Assembly: GCF_023101765.2 (NCBI RefSeq)
Contig: NC_064212.1
Coordinates: forward strand, 7,688,001 to 7,752,000
Reading direction: 5' to 3'
DNA length: 64,000 nt
DNA from: Spodoptera frugiperda
Taxonomy: Eukaryota; Arthropoda; Insecta; Lepidoptera; Noctuidae
Part shown: piece after piece, positions 1 to 11,969 of the stretch
Layout: each line of letters begins with the position of its first letter
How positions within the stretch are numbered: the stretch's first letter is position 1
Translations under genes and position numbers: made by a program
Notes under the pieces: generated by a model
What the model was told of the DNA's origin: nothing
The model's input: only the letters and a program-made list of their open reading frames with translations
Databases searched by the model: none

Positions 1-56
1 ATTGCTATCAGGTGATTCGTCTGGTCGTTTACCGGATTATTCCATAAAAAATTGAG
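1..56 (+). repeat. Fragment of interspersed repeat family B (3' end)
   Basis: The first bases match the 3' part of a family seen twice more in this window (36044-36230 plus strand and 63183-63365 minus strand): a segment reading roughly TTGC-TATCAGGTGATTCG, then CGTTTACCGGAT, then an A-rich tail. Only the tail end lies in the window; the rest would be to the left. It looks like the 3' end of a retroposed lepidopteran element. I cannot name the family with certainty. Confidence 0.6.
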
Positions 57-540
57 GTCCTATCTCCCTATTTCCTACGTTTAAAGATTTATCTATGTGT
101 ATAGCAATGATGGCCTCAAAGGCTTACGTAAATACAAATTTAGTCTAATTAACGCATTCACCGTCGATAAAGTAAATTAATTGATGAGGTCACTTGAAAT
201 AGCACAAAACGTAAATTGCTCTGAATTTGTCGGAGGAAGAGGATCGTATGCGGCTCAGATACTGTTACAGCTGTTGTTAACTTGACTATTCCTTTTTTTT
301 TGCAATAAGCGTACCAAAAAATGTCAGCAGATACTAGTTTTAAAGCAGATATGGCTATGAAATAAAGTTTTTCCTACAGTGGCTACAATAGCCATGAAAA
401 TAAAGTTCATATTGTTTTGAGAACAAACCCTTTGCATGTGAATTTATTTATACAACAAGTATGCCAACATTGTCAACACATTTTATTTATGCGTAGGCAC
501 TTCGATTGAAGTCCAAAATATCTGTGGAACGCATGAAATT

Positions 541-790
541 CTTCGCGGCATTTAGGTACCGCACCGTACCGGCTCGCCCTTTCGTGTTCCATTCCCGCAG
601 TCCCGGCGGGGGGCGTGCGCCCGAATGTCGGGAGTGTTTGGGATTTCGAGTTAGTATCCTGGAACGGCGAGCTGACTGAGCCCTGCCGTAGTCAGGAGGC
701 GCGCGCCCGGCCGGCCGCACGCATGCGTACCCTCCCGTATCCTGTTGCACGCACGTACACCGTCACCTTCACGACCGCGAATATGTTTAC
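541..790. promoter_or_regulatory. CpG-rich block upstream of first exon 1a, candidate promoter
   Basis: In otherwise AT-rich DNA this stretch is rich in CG dinucleotides (runs such as GGCGCGCGCCCGGCCGGCC around 700). It lies about 180-430 bases before the ATG of first exon 1a, where a promoter for that isoform would be expected. No clear TATA box was found, and two small ORFs here (487-750 minus, 615-800 plus) look like by-products of the GC content. Promoter activity is inferred from position and composition only. Confidence 0.35.
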
Positions 791-967
791 GCTATGTTAG
801 ATAACAAAAGCTTTTCCCCAGTCATTGTTTATAACTTCATGCAATTATAGAAAACATGAATGGACCACTTAATTTTTCCTTTATTAGTTAATTGTGATGA
901 ATTAATACGTATTTGAGATTATGTGGTAAGGTCAACTAGTGCAAAAACGATTTGCAAGATCAGAAAC

Positions 968-1045
968 ATGCCCTGGAGTTGTCCGTGGTCGCGCGACCGC
1001 CAGCAACCACTGGCGGTCAGTCCGCCACTGCATCTGTTGTTGCAG
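968..1045 (+). CDS. Tensin-like gene, alternative first coding exon 1a
   Basis: ATG at 968 opens 26 codons (MPWSCPW...PPLHLLLQ) ending at CAG followed by donor GTTTGT at 1046, phase 0. The case for a real exon is the second copy at 2289-2369, which starts MPW-x-C-x-W and ends PLHLLLQ directly at a donor, also in phase 0, while the middles have diverged. That pattern suggests protein-level selection on a duplicated exon. Both are in phase with the C1 exon that starts at 16874. The joined protein would carry about 33 residues before the first C1 histidine, similar to the N-terminal placement of C1 in tensin-2-type proteins. The gene name rests on the C1 domain, not on this exon. The 5' UTR and any upstream exon are not resolved. 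Confidence 0.6.
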
Positions 1046-2288
1046 GTTTGTTTGTGTTCAACTTTAAAACAATTCATTTAAGTTACAATAGTGAATCATA
1101 GTTGATTGCACTATACAATTTCTGTGCTAAATGCATGTTAAAGTAATATTATCTTCTTAATAATTAACGAAGATACTTCCGTATTAAGTGTAAATTGTAA
1201 TTATGAGTAAGTAGAGTCACTTAAGTTGTGGTGTCAAACGCTCTATATTTTTATTAGAGGAATTTAAAGATTGTGTAGCCAATGAACTCGAATGTATAAG
1301 TGACAGTTTGGTGTCTGTTCAACCGATTGGAAAGTTATAGTAGGACAATCCCAGTAAGATAATGGCGGTAGCCAGGGAGACGTTATCCCGGGAATGTTTT
1401 AATGGATTTAAAGTGGTGTATGCGTGTTATAATCATGTCCATAAAATGTTCAGATGGAGTCCGAGCATAATCGGACTACTTAACTTTTTCTCTGATGATA
1501 TAAGAGCGTTTATGCTCTCTTTGATCATCAATTTTATTTTATTCTTGTTTAGAAAATGAACTTAGAAACTTTAAAAGGTTCTCTCTCTCTCAGAATTATT
1601 GGAACATCTACCTTTGTCGATGTAAATTCAATACAAAGACAGTTTACGAATTCTAATAAAGGTGTACGTGAATACAATAATAGAAGTTCGAGCGTTACTT
1701 TAGTGTCACATAAGAAAGGAGACAGAATGACGGAAGTGCGAAAATGGTTGACTTTACCAAATAAATGATAATGGTCAAGCGATGGTTACCTGGCTTACCT
1801 GTGTATTGTGACGTGATTAAAATAATAGATCGTCGTCGTGACAATATTATTGTGTTATTTTCATTCAAGGTTTTTTTAAAGCGTATTGTTTATGTAAGGT
1901 ACACTACAAATATATTGTAACTCCTATAGTGCATTGCAAGTTAACAAAAAAAATGTGAGAACTGTCCAGTATCCATGATCGCTTGTGAACTAGTGTAGTG
2001 ATGAGTTTCTGGGGTGCAATCAGCTGGGTCCGCGGCTCAGTCACAAGTTGCTTGTGCCCGCGGCTGCTCGCATGTGCAGCCACCGGATTATCTCACATCT
2101 ACGTCAATTTATTTATCACTATTTCTCGTAATAAACTTCAAATCATTAACCATGCTTAGTTTAAAAATACTATAAAATATTATTAACGTAACATTTCTTT
2201 TAATATGTGCAATGTGAATTTGTGATGTTTAATAATGATTTAAAAATTATGTTTATAGTAAATTAGTTTTTAAAAATGACTATATAAA
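1046..2288. other. Non-coding DNA between first exons 1a and 1b
   Basis: AT-rich. Two short ORFs (1362-1559, 1556-1768) have no recognisable content. A 51-codon ORF at 2000-2155 starts MSFWGAISW and sits in a locally GC-richer patch (2010-2080). It vaguely recalls the M-x-W-x-W start of exons 1a and 1b but has no convincing donor. A promoter for exon 1b should lie in this stretch, but I see no defined core element. Confidence 0.4.
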
Positions 2289-2369
2289 ATGCCTTGGAAT
2301 TGTTTGTGGGGGTACCAGGCGCCTGCTCCAACTTGCAGAGTTAGTGGACCGCTGCACTTATTACTGCAG
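2289..2369 (+). CDS. Tensin-like gene, alternative first coding exon 1b
   Basis: ATG at 2289 opens 27 codons (MPWNCLWGYQ...GPLHLLLQ) ending at CAG with donor GTATAC at 2370, phase 0. Start and end match exon 1a 1.3 kb upstream (MPW-x-C-x-W and PLHLLLQ). The shared Leu codons use different synonymous bases (CTG TTG TTG against TTA TTA CTG), so the duplication is not recent and the peptide seems constrained. As a first exon it would be used from its own promoter and spliced to the C1 exon at 16874. It cannot be used together with 1a unless one is skipped or read as an internal exon, although phase would allow that too. Confidence 0.6.
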
Positions 2370-3649
2370 GTATACATCGACCTTCAATATTATTATTTAG
2401 TAGAAAAAACCGGCTTTTTTGTTTTCTTTCTCTCCCACTATTGTTATGTTTAGATTCGCTGCACGTAATACCATTAAATTATATAATTATAAGCAGGTTT
2501 TATGGAAATAATACGTAGTTAGTAGCTTGTAGCCATAACAATTTAATGTATGCAAGTAATTAATCATAGACTAGAGGTAAATAGATTCTATCTTTTTAAT
2601 ATACACAGACGTCAGCATGATTCAACGAAAAATAAATACATTACACAAAAAATAATATTATTGTTCAAAAAAGGAAGTGTCTTTTTATTTTATTTTTTTT
2701 ATTTATTATTAAAGTGTACTTACTTATTAGTGCCTCATAATAGCAAACGTACGACATTTCATTTTACGTATCATCTTTCTTACTAATAAAATAGGTTTTA
2801 TAACTTTTCCCTGCACCTTGTAAGTAGTTAATATTTTATTAATATTAATTAACCTAGGTAGCCCTTAGCCTCGTAACAGTTAAGGTTAATGATGAATAAT
2901 TATAAAATCATTTTAATCATAATCATCCTCTAAGACTACTTTCTTTTACCGTGTTTAGTTAATTTATTTGAAACTTTATGTCTTTAACGTTTCAGCTTAA
3001 ATTTAATTAAATAATTTTCTTGACTTTATTAATTTGATATGATCATTAATTTTTCGGTACGGTGAATGCCCATTGGATAATTTTAAAATGAGTTTTTCTT
3101 ATCAACGTATGTAGGTAATTACCGTATGCAATTTCCAATCAGGTTTTTCGAAATAAAAAGTATCGAGAATTTGTGTTATAACGCCATAACATTACGCTAA
3201 CATTTTTTAATATAAAAGTTACCTAAGATAGATAGTTGTACAAAGAAGTAAAAAAAGTCGGAAAGTCATTATCTCATATATTGTGGCAATACCGAATGAA
3301 GTACGTACTTTCTTTCTTCTTCTTATATTTTTAAAGGTTACTGAATATTTATTTAGAAAAAAGAATAAGAAAATCCTTTGTTAGAAAATCGAAAATACAA
3401 AGACAGTGCTCAATGAGGTTTTATTACTTCTACTTTGTGAATACAATAGGAATCGTTTGTTTTGTTGACCCACTAACTAAAGTAACTTTCGTTCTATGTA
3501 ATTGGAACCCCGTGTAACAAATATAACGTAACACATTAACGGACATAGGTACATGTTTATTCTTCTACTTTACACTATTTATCTTGGGGAAATCTCAGCT
3601 CTAGATATTTTAATGCCCGTGATCTACTTTCAACTTAAAAAACTAATAA

Positions 3650-3843
3650 TCTATTATATAAAAATAAGTCGGGTTTTCCCTCCTGACGCTATAACTCCAG
3701 AACGCACAAACCGATTTTCACGGTTATGCATTCGTTGGAAAGGTCTCGGGCTCCGTAAGGTTTATAGCAAAGAAAATTTAAGAGAACAACAGAAAAACAG
3801 GGAAAATCATTGGTGGCGAAACGGAGTTCGCCGGGTTTGCTAG
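3650..3843 (+). mobile_element. Non-autonomous Helitron, 194 bp
   Basis: The element starts with TC after an A (A at 3649, TC at 3650-3651) and ends with CTAG at 3840-3843 followed by T at 3844. This is the A/T target and TC...CTRR signature of Helitrons. Seven bases before the CTAG is a perfect 6-bp stem, GGCGAA (3815-3820) with TTCGCC (3827-3832), separated by a 6-base loop: the standard 3' terminal hairpin. There is no Rep/helicase coding capacity. The interior matches a non-autonomous Helitron that I recall as common in moth genomes. Two ORFs overlapping it (3553-3843, 3689-3976) are artefacts of the repeat. Confidence 0.85.
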
Positions 3844-6179
3844 TCAATAATAATATATTTCCGATAGATGTTTCTGATAAAATGAATCCACTAGAATATA
3901 AAGCAAGCCATACAAAATAATTAATGATAAACCTGTTATTAATCACATCTACCAAACGCGAACTAATTTCCAACAAAAGTAAATTAAAATAATAGTTGTC
4001 CAGTTCAGTTCACGCGACATTCACTAGCGCAATTTATTATAGTTCGTGATTTACATACGGCGCGGGTTACAAAGAACCGATATACAAACTGTAATAATTT
4101 TATTGTTGTGACATCGTTTCATTAGGTTACCTTGGCAGGTAGTAAAGTTAACGGTAGAATGCTAATGTGTAGAGGCGAGTATAGCATTGTCGCATGAACT
4201 CATGTACGTAGGGACTAGCTTCCCAAAGGTTGTGCAACTGCGGGTACACAGAGTATACACCGCCCACGGGCCGGCGCCGGCGACAGCGCCGTCACCGCAG
4301 CCGGCCGCCTCTCTAAGCAAATATCTCCAGACAAGTTCATTGTCGACCAATTCGAATAAATTATGTTCAAAATATCTTACTTCACTGAGCAAAGACACTC
4401 GAGAAAGTTAACCGATGTATGATAATAATGTTACTTACTTATCGTAAGCACTCCTGTAACAGATTTAAATGAAAATATTTGTACAATAACAATGTAAATG
4501 TAACTGTCAGATAAAGATATGGCTTTAACTATCGTACGAGAACTTCATAAAGTGTTCAATACAAACAATATGTTATTTTATGTAAATATATTTAAAATAA
4601 CAGCTGCGGGGCGAGCGGTCACGGGTTACCGTTCACATGACTAGGTCTAAAACGAACCGCGTGCGTAGATTAAATGAAATCGTTCTATCTAACGTTTATA
4701 AGTTAATTAGGAGCATGTGGGGCTGCGCACACGCATCCCGATGGACAATGAGGCCTTTCAGCGGGCGGTACCTTTGAGCCCAGTGCGTTATTAGGCCGAT
4801 TATGTACTTATCACGTCCTATTGTGAGTGTGTATGTGTATCAAATGAGTTACTCTTGCTACAAAACATGAAGACAAGTACATTAGATGGACTTTTCTTAA
4901 CTTCAGTCGCATCGTGTAGTTACCAAGTAAATTGATAATGTTATTGAATTTAAAACAATAATGTAGGTACTAAGGATAAGTAATAACGATAATATTAATA
5001 TGTAATTGTTTTCAGTCTTAGTTTTTATTATTATTTAGTGTATGTATGTTATGTCTATTATAGTGTGTACAATATATTGTTGTTGTTTTTGTGTCTACGA
5101 AATGTGTAGCTGCATCTACGAAAACATCTGCTACAATATTTGGTCATAAAGCTTTCAATTGCGCTTTACTACGCTAGATTACATAGCGTAGCACTTGTAA
5201 ATATTTATTTTGTTTTTTTATCCTGCGTTTTATAGTTCCTTTACATTGTAAACAAGGCTATAGACTACATAGGCATCTGACATCATGATTAGATCACCAG
5301 AAACTTAGTAAAGGCTGCGGAGTTAACAACTTAAATTCAATGTTGATTTACGGAAACTAATTAATGATTTTTGAGATTGGTTGAATATAAAGATTTGAAT
5401 CTATTTAGACCGTGTCATATAAGACTACTAATACTACTTGGATAAAACGAATCAAAGTTTAGGACTGGTAGCAAATAGGTCATTCTACGTATAAAATGTA
5501 CCTATATAAGTCATATATGTAATGTATGAGAAAGTACTTGTTTCCGTAACAAAATATAAAATTATTTGTCTAATGTTTTAAAATAATCTACCAGACGGAC
5601 ATTAAAAACAAAAATTAGTCATCTACCTTATTGGCCAGAAAAGTACATATTTATTTAAAGTACTGCTCTCATTCTTAAGCAAAAATAGCCCCCCTCTGCT
5701 GGAACGAACTTGTTGTGCTTTTAGTAAAAAAGTAAAATGAGCAGTGAGCATTTAATTTTGTTGGTGTCGTATTGTCGTGGTCGCGCGTCGTGTTCGGTCA
5801 TTGATCGGGCACTCGTTCACGCTTCCATAATCTTTGACATCAACACTGTCACGGTATATTTTGCGATGTTTTTTGTCTATTATGTAATCTTTTTTAGACC
5901 CCAATCGGCATTGCAGTTCGATAGCAATCGTTTGATTGACATGTATCGCAATTGGTATTGAAAGCATTTTAAAATGTTAAACAAACAACGTTTAAATGTT
6001 TTATGTTGTTAGAAACATTGTATTGGTATAATTTTAATTGAACTGTATCTTAATAATGACGTCAGAAACATAAAGTAAAGGATGAAGGAAATTATTAATA
6101 AACGAATGCGTCTGTAGGGTGAAACAATAATTATTTATTTAAATGGTAGCCCGTACCTATCAGCTTATAAATTAACGTT

Positions 6180-6430
6180 GCTGACAGGCGGCAAGCGGTG
6201 TCAGAAGTCTCGGGTCTGCCGCTGAGGGTTATAAGTGCCTATAGACTATGATTTACGACACATTCTTGCGTAGAGCTCGACGAGGATCTGTCACTGCGCC
6301 TGCGCAGAGCGATGGGAACAAGATTACTTCTCACAGATTCGTCTGGTGACAGACAAAGCTCTTTGTAGCATCATTGTTCGGTCGAAGCACTTCGGAGACG
6401 TCTGGCTTCGCATCGCCGGCACGTATACCG
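6180..6430. promoter_or_regulatory. CpG-rich patch with NRF1-like palindrome
   Basis: A CG-rich patch inside the first intron. At 6295-6306 it carries TGCGCCTGCGCA, a near-palindrome matching the NRF-1/EWG type of site (GCGCA-N-GCGC). The identical 12-mer occurs at 32034-32045, and a related TCGCATGCGCAGAGCGAT lies at 18493-18510. No transcript start can be placed. A regulatory role is inferred from composition and motif only. Confidence 0.3.
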
Positions 6431-8751
6431 CCGATTAGTCATCGACTGTATCGCTCCAAACTAATTTATTTATACCTAAGTAAATAACCCGCATTTGTAA
6501 GTTAAGAACCGGCGTTTTACTCTTTTCACAGCAAGTGAACTACCAAGTAGGTATATACATTTCACATCTGTGCAAACTTATTCGAGGCTAAGTAAGTGTT
6601 ACTGTGTCGTAAGTGCGCATTGTCTAGTTATGATACTTATTCAGCTTACGTTATTTTACGTGCCTGCTCTTATATAGAACTTCCCGGATCTCAGCGGCAG
6701 TACAAACACACAATAGTAAGCTTCTTATTTAGGCGAGGGCACACCGTTTTGGTGCGTCTGAAATATTTCATGAAAGTTATTCCCGGTTATGAATTGTTAA
6801 AACGAGAGCTCGAATTATACGCAACATGGTGCGAGCTTAAAAATGTTTTCATGTTTATATTCGTAATTCCAAGCGGATGTTACGCAAGTGCGTTGGTACT
6901 GCCCAACTAAAGCGCTTGACCGGAAGTACGCTGAGGCAGGGCGCGGGGTGCGGGACGCGGGCTCTCGTTCACAGGTACTAAATGATGGCTCTAATGAACG
7001 GCACAGGAGCGGCACTCCGCACTGAACCTTATTATTGGTAATGCGCAATACATTAGCCACAATTAGTGCGGCCGTCCGCCAGTAATTGCAGCGCACTTTG
7101 AGCGTATTTCGTAAAACACGATGTAGCTGCGACTAGCTACTGAGTATATCCATATTTGGAAATAGTTGCTATGACGGAGGTATTTCTAGTATTTTAAGTG
7201 CGAGTCTCGATTTATTATGTGCTTATTAATAATAAATTCTCTTTAAATGTCTAAGGTCTGTACGCTCTGCGAACGCGACACTCGAGAACGCTTGGAATTT
7301 CTGTGGCATATCGTAAAACACTTTGGACACTTTAGAAAATTATATTGTACGCTATGAATGTAGCAGTCGGAAAGATAATATAGGTAATATATTTCGAAAG
7401 GATTACAATAGCATGCGTAATTTAATGCGGGTGTAAAGTTCCGCAGTTGTATTAAATGTCGTCGCTGAAATTCAAATACTCGTTCAGAGCAAGGTCTCTG
7501 CAAAAAAGCGTCACGGTTCGCGGAGCATGCTCGCCAGCTGTCAAGCAGACGCGAGACGTGTCGCTCCGGCCACTCGCTCCACACTTGGGGGAAACCATTC
7601 AGTGTTTACAGCACCACAGGCCACAGAAGGTCTCACACATCGGCACATGAACCCATCGACACATGCTCCTAACGAACCCGATACTAAAATCAATTGTAAA
7701 TTCTCGCCCATGAATCAAAAACCATATGAAAGGAACTCATAAAATAAATTTTATTCCCTTATTGGTGCATAAACAGAGTTTAAAAATAGTGGGGACCACC
7801 TGGTGTACTCTGCTCCCAACTTCGAGTGCAGGGAACGTGATTTATTGGTCTTTAAAGTACACAATGCAACCGCAAATACAACCCTTGACTATTTTTCTAG
7901 AGAACAAATTGTCCCTGGGCAGATATTTCAAGTGGGTCGACTCTTACAAAGACTTGTTATACTCTTATCGGTGTTACCCCTATGACAATACTGAGGGCTA
8001 ATGTATAAATTAATTCGTTTAGACAGCTTACCCGACTTTATTTGATATTGTAGTGATATAATGCTTTGATAGTTTTAATAGTTTTAATAGATATTGGCTA
8101 TTGTATTGTAATTTTCATTTAAACACGAATGCGATCTAGATTCGGATAAGTCCTTAGAGGCTAATGTGTATTAATTGTTCATTTGTAAGTTATTCACGGC
8201 TGAGCGGTGGCCAGTTATCCCGAATGACCGCATCGGTGCATTTGGTACTGAGAAGTGGAGATGGTATGGACGTTGGTATCGTGGCGTATACGAGTACGAC
8301 GTGGGAGGTCCGATCATTTTCAAGGAATTCTAATGGACCAAAAAAGTGATACTAAAATCAAGAAGAAAGTAATTTCATTCATATTTATTAGGACATCAAA
8401 CAATCTATATTGACATAAAATTCCTAAAAATTACTTCTCAAACTCACTCCGTAACCAAAAGTAAAAAATACAACTAAATTGTTTCCCAAAAGCTTAATCG
8501 GAGTACCTCAAATTATTTCACGTTTCTATCGCTTTATTCCCAAACCCAAGAAATGTTAAGCTCACTTAAACGATCGAAGGCAATTGTATAAAGAAAACGA
8601 AGCTTAGATCCGGTCCGGCCACACGGATTCAATGTCAAGAATGTTGTTACAAAAATCCAGAATAAAATTGATTCGGTACTATTTTAACATGAAGTATCTA
8701 CTAGTATTACTAGTTATTAGTAATATTTAAATTTGTATGTGTGGATAGTCT

Positions 8752-9003
8752 GAGTCTTGCAAGTCTTGCATTTACCAATTAGCAACCTTAATTTTTTATA
8801 CGATTATGATTTAACTGTATTAACTACCTGGCAAGAGTATTGCTAGTCTCACAAATAAATACCTATTAACTAAACTAAAAATTAGGTGCTTTTGATCTTA
8901 CAATGACGAAACAAAATACTTACAATATAACTGTATAGTTAAATCTGCAAGTAAAATCTCAGTTAATACTAACTCATTGGTAAATGAGAAACTTGCAAGA
9001 CTC
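8752..9003. mobile_element. Inverted-repeat (MITE-like) element, about 252 bp
   Basis: Arms of 28 bases (8752-8779 and 8976-9003) are inverted copies matching at 25 of 28 positions by my count; both contain GAGTCTTGCAAGT and end in ATTTACCAAT (read outward to inward). The interior is AT-rich with no ORF. Size and structure fit a non-autonomous DNA transposon, but I could not define a target-site duplication, so the outer boundary is uncertain. Confidence 0.45.
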
Positions 9004-11427
9004 TTGCTGGGCAACACTATGTGTGACAGATTTTTATCTTAAAATTGATCATCCAAGTAGAATAATGGTTTAACCGCACGATTAAGTTTCTTGTATGATG
9101 TATCATATCAGCGTTGTAATAGTTGTTTGGTTCTGGTCGTGGAGAGTGTAGACGTCATTCCCTCGTCAAGTCACTCCTTTCTCTCGAGTCGTGCTGACAC
9201 CTCCAGCAATTAACATGTCACTGCGCAGCATTATCTTCAAAACTGTTAAGCGTTGGAGTCAATATTTTATTACAAGCAGACCACAATCTACTCACAAGGC
9301 AATCTTTAATAAATAAAATAAAATTTATTTATTTTCCACCATATTTATACAGACATTGGTCTTAAAAACTAAGCTTCTTTAATGATGATAGGTGTAGTTT
9401 TGGAGCGCCGTCTCTACAATGAACAAATAAGGCTGCTCATGTTGTTTACTCCTTAAAATGGCCAGATTCTGAGACAATAAGATGTTCGGTACTTCGTTCT
9501 GAAAACTAATTGGGTTGCGTTGCGTCATCCTCGCAAGGTTTTCGCCTAATGTTGTTAGCAGAGTTAGCTTAGGTTAATAACACGCGTATTATCTACCACT
9601 GCTTTGTGTTTGCAAGAGCACTTTGACGCTAAGACATATGAGGCTGTAAAGTTACTCGAAATGCAAGTTTCCTGTAATCATGACGTTGCGCAAGTTCGGT
9701 GGACCGTATTCTGTACCTATGTGACGTCATATCGTCGTTTCAACACTGCACAAACAAAGCCACAAGCTTCTGGCACACATTGTGTGCTCATTTCCAGGAC
9801 AAACAATGAATTATTTGGAAAATAAATTTACATACAACATTTTATTAACTGAGCGGGCGGTCTTCAATACAGATTTTGTTTGACAGCTCTAAACGCTGAG
9901 TCGGTGAAGTTATTTCTATTGAATCGTCATACATGAGTGAATGATTTACTTTACGGTACCGTTACTATAACTTAACCCGTATAAACGAAGATTTAATTTA
10001 ATTGAAGCCCCTTGTGATAAGCGCTTTTTAACGAAGATAAATAGAATTTTGATTAGCTAACAGTTTTGGGACACGACCGAAATGTGATTAAACAAATTGA
10101 AGCTGTGGTTTTAGGTCTATGTGTGTAAATTAACAAAGAACATATCTACTTATTTAAGTAACTAGTACAGTATAGTATGTTAGTAGACAGATACTTATTT
10201 GCAACAAAAGCCACTAAATCCATTTAGAGGAACAGGTACGTGTCCATATATTACGGACGTGTGGCAAACATAGTCTGCGGTAATTTCCGCGTCATACTCG
10301 TACAGAGCCATAACTCTTCGACACAAATATCACGCTACTGGTACACCGACCGCTAGCATCCACCACACGGGTGGTCTACAGCACACAACCAGTAATACCC
10401 AGAAATGTATCAAAAGTATTTGTCAATGAGGAACTTTATTCCTTACTGAATGAACCGTCTACATTACTTACTTACAAATAACTAAAATGAAACAGAACCT
10501 AAGTTCTATTTCTGTTATTACAATCTGTTCCTGGTACGCATTAGTGAACATCACAAGTATCGTTGGCTATAAATAAAGAAATTATGAGCCTTACGAAACG
10601 TTGCCGTTGCTATACTTCGAGTGTAGAGCACATTCCTTCTGAAATCGTGCGGTGTAACCGCAGACCCGTATTGGTTCCTACTGCATAATCAAATTACATT
10701 AATAGTCCGTTTGTGGACCCCTCTCTGGTCTTGTACCCACGCAGTGCACATCGACCTCAGACCCGAGACTCTGTGACCATTTTATTCGTACAATTGTACC
10801 TACTTACATTTAGAATCTTTAGAACATCACATTGTACAACTTTCATGAGCATTAGTGTGATCTAGACTTTCTCTAAGACGCTATATATGGAGGTAGTCGA
10901 GTGTGTTTGACAATCAATCATGAGTAAAAGTTATATTTCATACTTATATCGCCTACGTATGATATTTAAAAAGATTTTTCTCTAAATAGAAATCGTTCAC
11001 GATTATACTTAGTGTTAGTATGCATCCACATCCAAACAAATTAGGTTTTTTAACTGTGGGATCGATTAATATTTGGAAACATTTAGACATTAAAAAGTCA
11101 TTTGACCGGTAAAATCGTAAAGCGGAAAGAATTAATGAAGCTATAAAAAATGTCCATATAACGTAACGCCCCAACTGAGATGCATTAAAATAATGAATGA
11201 AATATAATATGTATCTACTGAAGATAATTTATTGCTAGACCGAATGAATTGATGCAGAGATCTCTATTGATGACCTGTTCGTTCATATCTAGGTACCATT
11301 ACAGTGCACATAGGTATAATATTCGAACAAACAAGATTGTTATAATTTGGCCATTTTATATTTATTACTGAATAAACATATTTATCGGCCCGTTTGAGCC
11401 ACCCAGAATCATTGCACGCGTGATATT

Positions 11428-11469
11428 GCAGCCAATGAGCCAACTATCGACAAATATATTATTGGCTGC
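11428..11469. repeat. Short inverted repeat within a larger imperfect one (about 11390-11500)
   Basis: GCAGCCAAT (11428-11436) faces ATTGGCTGC (11461-11469). Outside them GCACGCG faces CGCGTGC, and CCCGTTT faces AAACGGG, with unequal spacing. It may be an old foldback element or paired CCAAT-type sites. No coding potential. Confidence 0.35.
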
Positions 11470-11884
11470 GGACCGCGTGCATCGATAAACGGGTTCAATA
11501 GTTTATCAATAATGTGATTACAAGCATTGTTTAATTTTGACTCAATCGAGAACTACCAAGTTGCGTAAGTCAGTTTACCTTTGCCGTGAAGCGTTACTTA
11601 GTCACCCCTGCGATAGGTGAGGGGCTATCCCTTATATTGCCGTAGCATAGGGTGTGCCGGTCATCATCATCGCTCACTGGGGTGAAGACGACAATATTAG
11701 TTTATAACCGGTCTGCTGCCTCATGCAATCATTTAAAATAACGTAGCGTTATCTACACTAGTCACGCAAGCTTTAGTTTCAAATAATTACTTAAAACATT
11801 TGTTAGGATAAAAAGATTAAGGAAATTTCATTAAAAATCAATGTAATTATACTTAATTTTGTTGTAAAAAACATTTAAAATGGC

Positions 11885-11889
11885 AAAAA
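11885..11889 (-). terminator. Pol III T5 terminator of the initiator tRNA gene
   Basis: AAAAA on the plus strand (TTTTT on the coding strand), starting nine bases downstream of the tRNA 3' end. Confidence 0.8.
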
Positions 11890-11897
11890 GTGGTTTC

Positions 11898-11969
11898 TAG
11901 CAGAGCGTGGTTTCGATCCACGGACCTCTGGGTTATGGGCCCAGCACGCTTCCACTGCGCCACTCTGCT
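11898..11969 (-). tRNA. Initiator tRNA-Met (CAU)
   Basis: On the minus strand the 72-base segment starts AGCAGAGTGGCGCAGTGGAA, carries the anticodon arm with CTGGGCCCATAACCCAG (anticodon CAT, flanked by the GGG/CCC pairs typical of initiator tRNAs), contains the B box GGATCGAAACC, and closes with CTCTGCTA. The first and last bases are A, giving the unpaired A1:A-type end known for eukaryotic initiator tRNA. The acceptor stem (GCAGAG with CTCTGC) and the T stem (CGTGG with CCACG) pair fully. The A box TGGCGCAGTGG and the B box are both present, and a T5 Pol III terminator follows nine bases after the 3' end (A5 on the plus strand at 11885-11889). It lies antisense inside the 14.5-kb intron of the tensin-like gene. 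The T stem differs from the Drosophila version I remember, but with compensated pairs, so it looks functional. Confidence 0.95.

Noticed and set aside
6596..6910. 104-codon plus-strand ORF
   Set aside because: No domain, non-ATG start and no splice context; composition like the surrounding DNA.
7726..8001. Overlapping ORFs in a coding-like stretch
   Set aside because: I do not recognise any domain and found no splice sites; could be a decayed exon or element.
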